Below, one piece after another: positions 1 to 6,039 of a DNA stretch of 8,150 bases. The notes below the pieces were generated by a model. That model ran no database searches. It was given only the letters and a program-made list of their open reading frames with translations, and was not told where the DNA came from. Origin of the DNA: an uncultured Chitinophagaceae bacterium (lineage in GTDB: Bacteria > Bacteroidota > Bacteroidia > Chitinophagales > Chitinophagaceae). The first letter of the stretch is position 1; each line of letters starts with the position of its first letter. A program made the position numbers and the translations under genes. The DNA lies in contig CALKVC010000078.1 of assembly GCA_937996595.1 (NCBI GenBank), positions 1 to 8,150 of the forward strand, in the 5' to 3' direction.

Positions 1-9
1 TTTTATCGC

Positions 10-39
10 TTTGGTATGATATTTAATAAAGTACCTTCG
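10..39 (+). promoter_or_regulatory. Candidate Bacteroidetes-type promoter of groESL
   Basis: TTTG at 10-13 is followed after 18 bases by TACCTTCG at 32-39. The second element matches the Bacteroidetes -7 consensus TAnnTTTG except for one base. A start site would fall near 44-46 and give a leader of about 45 bases before groES. I see no CIRCE element (TTAGCACTC-N9-GAGTGCTAA), so HrcA-type control is not supported here. The assignment rests on consensus matching alone. Confidence 0.4.
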
Positions 40-42
40 CAA

Positions 43-54
43 CCCCAAAAGGGG
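43..54. repeat. Short perfect inverted repeat CCCC-AAAA-GGGG in the groES leader
   Basis: Four C and four G flank an AAAA loop, and a T-run follows at 59-64. The repeat lies where transcription from the candidate promoter would begin. It could be a small operator, a 5'-end hairpin, or the weak terminator of a gene left of the window. The stem is only four pairs, so it may also be chance. Confidence 0.3.
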
Positions 55-90
55 AATATTTTTTAAAACCCAAATCAAAATATCGAAATT

Positions 91-372
91 ATGGCTAAAA
101 AGTTAAGCATTACTCCGCTACACGACCGGGTAATTGTGAAACCAGCTGCTGCTGAAGTAAAAACTGCCGGAGGAATCATCATCCCTGATACGGCAAAAGA
201 AAAACCGCAAAGAGGCACTGTACTGGCTGCAGGCCCCGGTAAGAAAGATGAACCGGTAACCGTTAAAGCCGGTGATGAAGTATTGTATGGCAAATATGCC
301 GGAACCGAAATAACCGTAGAAGGTGTTGACTATCTCATCATGCGGGAGAGCGATATATTAGCAATTGTTTAA
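91..372 (+). CDS. groES: Co-chaperonin GroES (Hsp10)
   Basis: This is the 10 kDa co-chaperonin, whose heptamer caps the GroEL ring and closes the folding chamber in the cytoplasm. The 93-residue length is normal for the family. The N-terminus has the family signature ITPLHDRVIVKP (residues 7-18). The mobile loop that contacts GroEL is at about 20-38 and includes GGIIIPDTAKEKPQ. It is followed by RGTVLAAGPG and a C-terminal strand GVDYLIMRESDILAIV. The ATG at 91 gives the expected N-terminus. No Shine-Dalgarno sequence precedes it, only an A/T-rich leader, as is common in Bacteroidetes. groEL follows after 139 bases with no terminator seen between them, so the two are probably co-transcribed from the promoter near 10-39. 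Confidence 0.97.
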   Translation: MAKKLSITPLHDRVIVKPAAAEVKTAGGIIIPDTAKEKPQRGTVLAAGPGKKDEPVTVKAGDEVLYGKYAGTEITVEGVDYLIMRESDILAIV

Positions 373-379
373 GGTACCT

Positions 380-459
380 GGCTTTTAGTATTTAGCTATT
401 AGCTATTAACCATAAGAAACTAGCTTAAAGCTGGAACTTTTAACTAACAGCTAACAGCC
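380..459. repeat. Imperfect inverted repeat in the groES-groEL spacer
   Basis: The left arm at 380-398 (starting GGCTTTTAG) and the right arm at 441-459 (ending GCTAACAGCC) are inverted copies matching at 14 of 19 positions by eye. Between them lies a smaller perfect dyad AGCTT-A-AAGCT at 422-432, and the left side has tandem TAGCTAT units near 393-406. The spacer has no credible coding frame. It may fold as RNA in the groESL transcript or be a dispersed intergenic repeat of this genome. No function can be assigned from the sequence. Confidence 0.55.
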
Positions 460-511
460 AACATCTAAAATCAATATTAAAAAATTAACTCAAATACTAA
501 ATTCATAAAAC

Positions 512-2146
512 ATGTCTAAACTAATTTATTTCGATATAGAAGCGAGGAACAAAATGAAGAAAGGCGTTGATACGCTTGCCAATGCCGTTAAAGTTACATT
601 AGGCCCCAAAGGCCGTAATGTGGTTATAGAAAAGAAATTCGGTGCACCGCAGGTTACCAAAGATGGTGTAACCGTGGCTAAAGAAATTGAACTGGAAGAT
701 CCAATCGAAAACATGGGTGCCCAAATGGTTAAGGAAGTGGCTTCAAAAACGGCTGATATTGCCGGTGACGGAACCACTACAGCAACCGTACTTGCCCAGA
801 GCATCATCAGCGAAGGCCTTAAAATGGTAGCTGCGGGTGCTAACCCGATGGACCTGAAACGCGGTATTGATAAGGCTGTTAGCCTCGTGGTGAGCAGCTT
901 ACGCGACCAGAGCCAGGCGGTAGGCAACGACAGCAAGAAAATTCAGCAGGTAGCTACCATTTCTGCCAATAACGATGAAACCATCGGAAAACTAATTGCT
1001 GAAGCTTTTGGAAAAGTTGGTAAAGAAGGTGTAATAACCGTAGAAGAAGCCAAAGGGACCGACACTACGGTTGATATCGTGGAAGGTATGCAGTTCGACA
1101 GGGGATATATCAGCCCGTATTTTGTTACCAACAGCGAAAAAATGCAGGCTGAATTACAAAACCCATTCATCCTGATTTACGATAAGAAGATATCTGCTAT
1201 GAAAGATATCCTGCACATCCTGGAAAAAGTGGCTCAAACAGGCCGTCCGCTGCTGATCATTGCAGAAGACCTGGAAGGGGAAGCACTGGCAACCCTGGTT
1301 GTGAACAAGCTGCGTGGTACCATTAAGGTTGCTGCAGTTAAGGCACCGGGCTTTGGCGACAGGAGGAAGGAAATGCTTACCGATATCGCCATCTTAACCA
1401 AAGGAGAAGTTATCAGCGAAGAAATGGGTAAGAACCTGGAAGGAGCCGGCGTGGAAAGCCTCGGCCAGGCTGCATCTGTAACTATTGATAAGGATAATAC
1501 GACCATCGTTGGTGGTAAAGGCACAAAGGCTGAAATAACCGCTCGCGTTAACCAGATAAAGGAACAGATCAAGAATACTACTTCTGATTATGATAAAGAA
1601 AAACTGCAGGAACGCCTGGCTAAACTGGCCGGTGGTGTAGCTGTATTATATGTTGGTGCTGCTACCGAAGTGGAAATGAAAGAGAAGAAAGACAGGGTAG
1701 ATGATGCTTTGCATGCTACACGTGCTGCTGTTGAAGAAGGAATTGTTCCGGGTGGCGGTGTTGCTTATATCCGTGCCATATCTAACCTTGATGCAAAAGT
1801 TAAAGGACAGATAGCCGACGAGCAAACCGGTATGGCCATCGTACGCAGGGCACTGGAAGAACCCGTTCGTACTTTAACAGCCAATGCTGGCATTGACGGA
1901 TCAATCGTTATACAAAAGATAAAAGAAGGTAAAGCGGATTTCGGCTTCAATGCACGCACGGAAGTATACGAAAACCTGTTTAAAGCCGGCGTAATCGATC
2001 CAACCAAAGTAAGCCGCGTAGCGCTGGAAAACGCAGCTTCTATTGCAGGTATGCTCTTAACTACCGAATGCGTGGTTGCAGAAAAACCTAAAGATGAAGC
2101 TCCGCACGCACATGGCGCTCCAGATATGGGTGGTATGGGTTATTAA
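512..2146 (+). CDS. groEL: Chaperonin GroEL (Hsp60)
   Basis: This is the 60 kDa chaperonin, an ATP-driven double-ring folding chamber that works with GroES in the cytoplasm. The 544-residue length is normal. The N-terminal equatorial domain has LGPKGRNVVIEKKFGAP (about 30-46) and the nucleotide-binding GDGTTTATVLAQ beginning at residue 85, where D86 corresponds to E. coli D87. The apical part contains VEGMQFDRGYISPYF and the KAPGFGDRR segment. The intermediate and second equatorial region has DDALHATRAAVEEG, with the hydrolysis aspartate, followed by VPGGGVAY. The tail is short, ending in HAHGAPDMGGMGY rather than a long GGM repeat. The ATG at 512 gives the Bacteroidetes-style N-terminus MSKLIYFDIEARN. 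It is the second gene of groESL, and a strong terminator follows 25 bases after the stop. Confidence 0.98.
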   Translation: MSKLIYFDIEARNKMKKGVDTLANAVKVTLGPKGRNVVIEKKFGAPQVTKDGVTVAKEIELEDPIENMGAQMVKEVASKTADIAGDGTTTATVLAQSIISEGLKMVAAGANPMDLKRGIDKAVSLVVSSLRDQSQAVGNDSKKIQQVATISANNDETIGKLIAEAFGKVGKEGVITVEEAKGTDTTVDIVEGMQFDRGYISPYFVTNSEKMQAELQNPFILIYDKKISAMKDILHILEKVAQTGRPLLIIAEDLEGEALATLVVNKLRGTIKVAAVKAPGFGDRRKEMLTDIAILTKGEVISEEMGKNLEGAGVESLGQAASVTIDKDNTTIVGGKGTKAEITARVNQIKEQIKNTTSDYDKEKLQERLAKLAGGVAVLYVGAATEVEMKEKKDRVDDALHATRAAVEEGIVPGGGVAYIRAISNLDAKVKGQIADEQTGMAIVRRALEEPVRTLTANAGIDGSIVIQKIKEGKADFGFNARTEVYENLFKAGVIDPTKVSRVALENAASIAGMLLTTECVVAEKPKDEAPHAHGAPDMGGMGY

Positions 2147-2171
2147 TAAAACAATTTTCTTTGAGGGTAAA

Positions 2172-2208
2172 ATCCCCGTCATGCGAAAGTTTGACGGGGA
2201 TATTTTTT
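2172..2208 (+). terminator. Intrinsic terminator after groEL
   Basis: ATCCCCGTCA at 2172-2181 and TGACGGGGAT at 2192-2201 form a perfect 10-pair GC-rich stem with a 10-base loop. A T-run runs through 2203-2208. It lies just after the groEL stop and separates the operon from the methyltransferase gene. Confidence 0.92.
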
Positions 2209-2257
2209 ATGACTTTTTAAATAAGTAGGTTTACATCCATTTAAAACGATCAACATC

Positions 2258-3055
2258 ATGCAAGAACAGGATTATCTTAAAAAGAATAAAGAAACATGGA
2301 ACATAAAAACAGATCTGCATGTAGCTTCCGCATTTTATGATATGGACAGTTTCCTTAAAGGGAAAAATACACTGAATGAAATAGAACTGGAATTACTGGG
2401 AGATGTTTCAGGTAAAACAATCCTTCACCTGCAATGTCATTTTGGACAAGACAGTATCTCACTTGCCAGGCTGGGTGCCACTGTTACGGGCGTTGATTTT
2501 TCTGATAAGGCGGTTGACAAGGCTACCGAACTGGCTACCCGGTTACAAGCAAAAGCTACTTTCATCTGTTGTGATATTTATAGCTTGCCTGCAAGCCTGG
2601 ATGGTTTATTTGATATCGTTTTTACCAGTTATGGCACCATCGGCTGGCTGCCGGATGTGGACCGCTGGGCTTCCATTGTATCTAGGTACCTGAAGCCCGG
2701 CGGCAAATTCGTTATGGCAGAATTTCATCCGGTGATATGGATGTATGATAACGATTTTGAAAAAGTTATTTATAAATATGCCGTGAGTACACCTATTGTA
2801 GAAACTGAAACGGGAACGTATGCCGACAAATCAGCGCCGGTTACAACTGAAACCATCACATGGAACCACGGCTTGGGAGAGGTGGTTTCCAGTTTGATCA
2901 ACCGGGGGATGGAAATTAACCGCCTGCATGAATATGATTATTCACCGTATGATTGTTTTAATAAAGTGGAAGAATTTGAACCCGGTAAATTCAGGATTTC
3001 TGTTTTTGGAAACAACATACCGATGGTTTACAGCATACTGGCAACAAAAAAATGA
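2258..3055 (+). CDS. Class I SAM-dependent methyltransferase, substrate unknown
   Basis: This 265-residue soluble protein has a Rossmann-type SAM-binding core. Motif I is ILHLQCHFGQDSISLARLG (55-73). It departs from the textbook DxGxGxG, but I recall HLQCHFG as usual in one uncharacterised subgroup. VTGVDFS (76-82) supplies the acidic residue D80 expected to bind the SAM ribose. CCDIYSLP (104-111) includes D106, and LKPGGKFVMAEFHP (145-158) is the motif after the core helix. The C-terminal part, with TWNHGLGEVVSSLINRGMEI, resembles small-molecule or ubiquinone-type methyltransferases, but no substrate can be named. There are no membrane segments. The gene stands alone after the groEL terminator and converges on the dnaJ-like gene, 33 bases apart and with no clear hairpin. 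A weak TAGGTTTA (2226-2233) could be its -7 element. The ATG at 2258 lacks a Shine-Dalgarno sequence. Confidence 0.88.
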   Translation: MQEQDYLKKNKETWNIKTDLHVASAFYDMDSFLKGKNTLNEIELELLGDVSGKTILHLQCHFGQDSISLARLGATVTGVDFSDKAVDKATELATRLQAKATFICCDIYSLPASLDGLFDIVFTSYGTIGWLPDVDRWASIVSRYLKPGGKFVMAEFHPVIWMYDNDFEKVIYKYAVSTPIVETETGTYADKSAPVTTETITWNHGLGEVVSSLINRGMEINRLHEYDYSPYDCFNKVEEFEPGKFRISVFGNNIPMVYSILATKK

Positions 3056-3088
3056 TTGCTTTAATGATGCATCCCGGTTTTCCCTTTT

Positions 3089-3967
3089 TTAAGATCTTGA
3101 TAATTCGGAAAAAAGCTGTCTTTGTTTCTCCGAAAGGTTTTGCGGCAGTTTTACCGTGTAAGTGATAAAAAGGTCGCCATATTGCCCTTCCGATTTATAA
3201 ACCGGTGCTCCTTTGCCTTTCACCCTTATTTTGGTATTGTTTTGTGTTTCAGGTTTTATTTTCAGTTTTATCTTTCCGTGTAAGGTGTCGATGGTTATTT
3301 CTCCGCCAAGCATGGCTGTGTACAGGTCAATTTCCTGGTTAAGGTACAGGTCGTTTCCCGATTTCCTGAACGGGCTGTTATTGATGATGGAAAATGTAAG
3401 GTACAGGTCACCGTTAGGCCCGCCGTTCTTACCCGGTTCCCCATGCCCCTTTATTTTTATCTGTTGCCCGTTTTCTATACCGGCCGGAATCGTTATCCGG
3501 ATATTTTTTCCGTCAACCGTTATGGTCCTTTTATGTGTATGAAAAACATCTGTGAAATTCAGTTGCAAAGTGGCGCGAAGGTCTTCACCCCTGAACCTGG
3601 CCTTGCTGCGGCCGCCTCCGCCACCGAAAAGGGATGAAAAGAAATCTGAAAAATGGCCTTCTTCAAAATTTCCCGAATATTGCGATTGTCCGCCAAAATC
3701 ATATGATTGCCGTTGTTGCCTGGCCTGTTCATAAGCTTCACCATGCTGCCAGTCTTTTCCGTATTTATCATATTTTTTCCTCTTTTCAGGATCACTCAGC
3801 ACTTCATTGGCTTCATTTATTTCCTGGAATCGTTTGTTGGCTTCCTTGTCATTCGGGTTTATATCGGGATGGTATTTCCTGGCAAGTTTCCGGTAAGCTT
3901 TTTTTATATCCTCTTCCGTGGCGGTTTTAGATATGCCTAAAATCTTATAATAATCTATATAATCCAT
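3089..3967 (-). CDS. DnaJ-like co-chaperone of the CbpA type (J domain plus DnaJ C-terminal domain)
   Basis: This is an Hsp40 co-chaperone expected to stimulate DnaK ATPase and deliver clients in the cytoplasm. The J domain covers about residues 1-70 and begins DYIDYYKILGISKTAT. The essential HPD triad is H33-P34-D35, and the helix IV region NEVLSDPEKRKKYDKYG follows. A linker of about 75-120 is rich in Gln, Gly and Phe and ends in FFSSLFGGGGG. The C-terminal substrate-binding region runs from about 128 to 274. It lacks the CxxCxGxG zinc-finger repeats, which makes it a class II, CbpA-like protein and not the canonical DnaJ. The 292-residue length fits CbpA (about 300). It is the last gene of a minus-strand cluster, 50 bases after the YhhN-family gene. 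Whether it binds curved DNA as E. coli CbpA does cannot be judged from the sequence. Confidence 0.92.
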   Translation of the reverse strand: MDYIDYYKILGISKTATEEDIKKAYRKLARKYHPDINPNDKEANKRFQEINEANEVLSDPEKRKKYDKYGKDWQHGEAYEQARQQRQSYDFGGQSQYSGNFEEGHFSDFFSSLFGGGGGRSKARFRGEDLRATLQLNFTDVFHTHKRTITVDGKNIRITIPAGIENGQQIKIKGHGEPGKNGGPNGDLYLTFSIINNSPFRKSGNDLYLNQEIDLYTAMLGGEITIDTLHGKIKLKIKPETQNNTKIRVKGKGAPVYKSEGQYGDLFITYTVKLPQNLSEKQRQLFSELSRS

Positions 3968-4017
3968 TCTTTTCAGTCAATATGTAACTGTAGTACAAAA
4001 TTACGCCAGCCTTTCTA

Positions 4018-4689
4018 TTAATATCTTTTTTTAATAAAACCTTTAACAATAAAATATTGTGCAAGGCAGTAGGTTATCCGGATAAGGAAAGGTGCGGCAG
4101 TAAACGGGGCATAAAATTTATTGATGGCAAGGATACTGTCTGATAGTACGAAAAGCACGGCACCGCTTACGAACAGCCTGCTCGTAATCTTGCCAACTTT
4201 GTATGGAACACAGAGGCATAAGTAAAGCATGGTGCTGATTACACAGGCATACACAATTACCGGGACCTTTAAATCGCCCAGTTTGGGATAAAGCAGGTAA
4301 ACCAGCCCGATAGCGTATAATAGGATGATAAAGGGCGTAAAAGGGTATGCCTTAACCGGTGAATCACCGGATTGTTTTATCTGGTAGAAGTAAGCAATAT
4401 ATAATAAATGTGTAACGAGGAAGCTTGCCAGTCCGGCAATAAAAAAAACAGGTTCCCGGTTTTCAAACTGCAGGAAAACATCACCCAGAAATGAAAAAAC
4501 AAGGGCTAACAGTATCTTTTTTTTGCCTCTTGTGTTTCCCGACTTCAGCATCAAAGCCACCAGTAAAGCAGGTATGATGAGGGGCTTAAAGATAAGGTCG
4601 ATGGTTGTTAACCCGAAAACGACAGCAATCAGGCCAATGAAAACGATTACCCAGAAAACCCTGTAAATATATTTTCTAAGTAATGCCAT
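4018..4689 (-). CDS. YhhN-family integral membrane protein (lysoplasmalogenase-like)
   Basis: This 223-residue, very hydrophobic protein has about seven to eight predicted membrane helices and belongs by pattern to the YhhN/TMEM86 family. Features shared with that family are LVFSFLGDVFL with G69-D70, the AGLASFLVTHLLYIAYF segment (85-101) with H94, SGAVLFVLSDSILAINKF (175-192) with S183-D184, and YCLAQYFIVKG (207-217). The animal relative TMEM86B hydrolyses lysoplasmalogen. Activity of bacterial members is less certain, so the name is by family only. The start at 4689 lies 7 bases after the stop of the HU/SPOR gene, which strongly suggests co-transcription and possibly translational coupling. 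The positively charged end FIKKRY is typical of an inner-membrane protein. Confidence 0.82.
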   Translation of the reverse strand: MALLRKYIYRVFWVIVFIGLIAVVFGLTTIDLIFKPLIIPALLVALMLKSGNTRGKKKILLALVFSFLGDVFLQFENREPVFFIAGLASFLVTHLLYIAYFYQIKQSGDSPVKAYPFTPFIILLYAIGLVYLLYPKLGDLKVPVIVYACVISTMLYLCLCVPYKVGKITSRLFVSGAVLFVLSDSILAINKFYAPFTAAPFLIRITYCLAQYFIVKGFIKKRY

Positions 4690-4696
4690 GAGAAAA

Positions 4697-5584
4697 TTAC
4701 TTTAATTCAACGTACGGCCTGCCTCCAAATAGTATTTTCAGTGAGTCCCTGGCCCTTGTCGTATCGGAAAGTCCGGTAGCAAACGACATCGATATTTTAT
4801 AGTTTACGGAATCAACCTGTTGCAGGTCAACTTTGTGGCCGTAACTGGTAAGCTTTAAAAATGCCCTGTCTGCCGCCGGTTTTGAAGGATATTCTTTTAT
4901 AACCACCGCAAAGTGTACACTGTCTGTTTTAGGCTGAACAGGTATAGAATCTACGGCAGGCCTTACCGGTTTTGAAATGCTGTCTTTAACAGGTTGGCTG
5001 CTGTCTGCATGGTTATGTACTATTTTTTCAACCGAATTGTCTTTATTATTCTGTGTGAGGAAATAATAGATTACAGCCCCGGCTGAAATAACCAGCAAAA
5101 GGAGGATTATGTACATCCATTTCTTATTATCTTTTCTTTTTTCATTCCTGGTGGAAAAGCTGATCTCTTCTGATGCTTTTTCTTTTGGCTGTGATGAAGC
5201 CGGTTCCAGTTTCGGGTTTACCTGGGTTCCCTGCGTAAATTCATATATGCCGGCCTGGTTTTTTAATAAAATACCCAAACCTTCAATGGGAAACGGTTTG
5301 CCTATATTCAGGAATTGTTTTGCCAGAATGGAATATGATTCAAGGTCTGATGTGGCGAGCGGCTTGATCTTGCGTGTTTGCGATACAATATAATCAATCA
5401 GTTCATCGTCTTGTGCAGCCCTCTTGTTGAATTGGAATGATATGGCATTTTCGGGCATGATGCCTTCTTTGTCATTATCGGCCTGCAGCGGTACATCGGC
5501 ATGTAAGATAAAAGTGCCAATATCCTGTAAGGTCACTTTTTTATTATTGTAAAGATGCTGAACGATAAGCTGTTCTATTTTCAT
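4697..5584 (-). CDS. HU-like (CCDC81-type) plus SPOR domain membrane protein
   Basis: This 295-residue protein has three parts. Residues 1-118 resemble the bacterial HU-CCDC81 domain pair found in Bacteroidetes, with VTLQDIGTFILHAD (17-30) and PFPIEGLGILLKNQAGIYEF (98-117). A low-complexity charged linker leads to one membrane helix at about 156-176 (WMYIILLLLVISAGAVIYYF), preceded by the basic stretch RNEKRKDNKK. After a Pro/Ser/Asp linker, residues 224-295 form a SPOR domain (HFAVVIKEYPSKPAADRAFLKL to the end). SPOR domains usually bind denuded peptidoglycan at division septa. The topology therefore suggests a cytoplasmic HU-like part, possibly for protein or DNA contact, and a periplasmic peptidoglycan-binding part. 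The gene leads the minus-strand cluster, and a near-consensus promoter lies just upstream. A role in division or envelope work is inference. Confidence 0.85.
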   Translation of the reverse strand: MKIEQLIVQHLYNNKKVTLQDIGTFILHADVPLQADNDKEGIMPENAISFQFNKRAAQDDELIDYIVSQTRKIKPLATSDLESYSILAKQFLNIGKPFPIEGLGILLKNQAGIYEFTQGTQVNPKLEPASSQPKEKASEEISFSTRNEKRKDNKKWMYIILLLLVISAGAVIYYFLTQNNKDNSVEKIVHNHADSSQPVKDSISKPVRPAVDSIPVQPKTDSVHFAVVIKEYPSKPAADRAFLKLTSYGHKVDLQQVDSVNYKISMSFATGLSDTTRARDSLKILFGGRPYVELK

Positions 5585-5603
5585 GGATTGATTTTGATAC
5601 TAA

Positions 5604-5634
5604 CAAACCTACATGTTATTCGTAAATTTTCAAA
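5604..5634 (-). promoter_or_regulatory. Near-perfect Bacteroidetes promoter for the HU/SPOR-YhhN-dnaJ-like cluster
   Basis: On the minus strand TTTG (5634-5631) is followed by a spacer of 19 bases and TAGGTTTG (5611-5604), an exact match to TAnnTTTG. The spacing is what is expected for the Bacteroidetes housekeeping sigma factor. The transcript would start only about 10-15 bases before the ATG at 5584, so the leader is very short and has no Shine-Dalgarno sequence. Confidence 0.7.
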
Positions 5635-5665
5635 GGAATAAAGGCAATTGCGTTAATTTTACGGT

Positions 5666-6001
5666 ATGCTCACAGAAAAGGAAATGGAATTTATGCGGCA
5701 TTGGGAACAGGTAAGGGGCCGGGAAAGCCGTTTCATGAGTAAGCTTGGCCGTGGATTGCCCATGGCGATGCTCTTTGGTTTGCCGGTGATCCTTTCATTG
5801 GTGGCAGTTTATATTTTATCACCGGACTGGTATGCAAAAGTATCAGCGTCCGCTTCGGGTGTTTTTGAAACATTGGTACTGGCCGTTATACTCATCATCC
5901 TGTTTTTTTCTTATTTCAGGATGCATTTCAAATGGGAGATGAATGAACAGCTTTACCTTGAATTGAAAGGCAGGTTGAAGCATGAGGATGCAGCAAAATA
6001 A
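5666..6001 (+). CDS. Small two-helix membrane protein of unknown function
   Basis: I do not recognise this 111-residue protein. The charged N-terminus (MLTEKEMEFMRHWEQVRGRE) looks helical and cytoplasmic. Two hydrophobic helices follow at about 31-51 (LPMAMLFGLPVILSLVAVYIL) and 67-86 (FETLVLAVILIILFFSYFRM), joined by a short loop with SPDWYAK. The C-terminal part is again charged (KWEMNEQLYLELKGRLKHED) and may form a coiled helix. This is a helical-hairpin membrane protein with both ends probably inside. The ATG at 5666 is the first in frame, and a second Met lies at residue 7. It is divergent from the HU/SPOR gene and 38 bases upstream of the FKBP gene on the same strand, so it may be co-transcribed with that gene. 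Confidence 0.72.
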   Translation: MLTEKEMEFMRHWEQVRGRESRFMSKLGRGLPMAMLFGLPVILSLVAVYILSPDWYAKVSASASGVFETLVLAVILIILFFSYFRMHFKWEMNEQLYLELKGRLKHEDAAK

Positions 6002-6039
6002 ATACAATTAAAGTCTTTAAATAAAAGCAAAAACAAACA

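Noticed and set aside
526..2007. Several minus-strand open frames inside groEL
   Set aside because: They are antisense to an intact, highly conserved chaperonin and have low-complexity Ser/Pro/Leu composition typical of shadows.
3056..3088. Bidirectional terminator between the convergent methyltransferase and dnaJ-like genes
   Set aside because: The 33-base gap has C-rich and T-rich runs but no convincing inverted repeat.
3213..3940. Plus-strand open frames opposite the DnaJ-like gene
   Set aside because: The minus-strand product has a complete J domain with HPD and a C-terminal domain, so the overlapping plus-strand frames are shadows.
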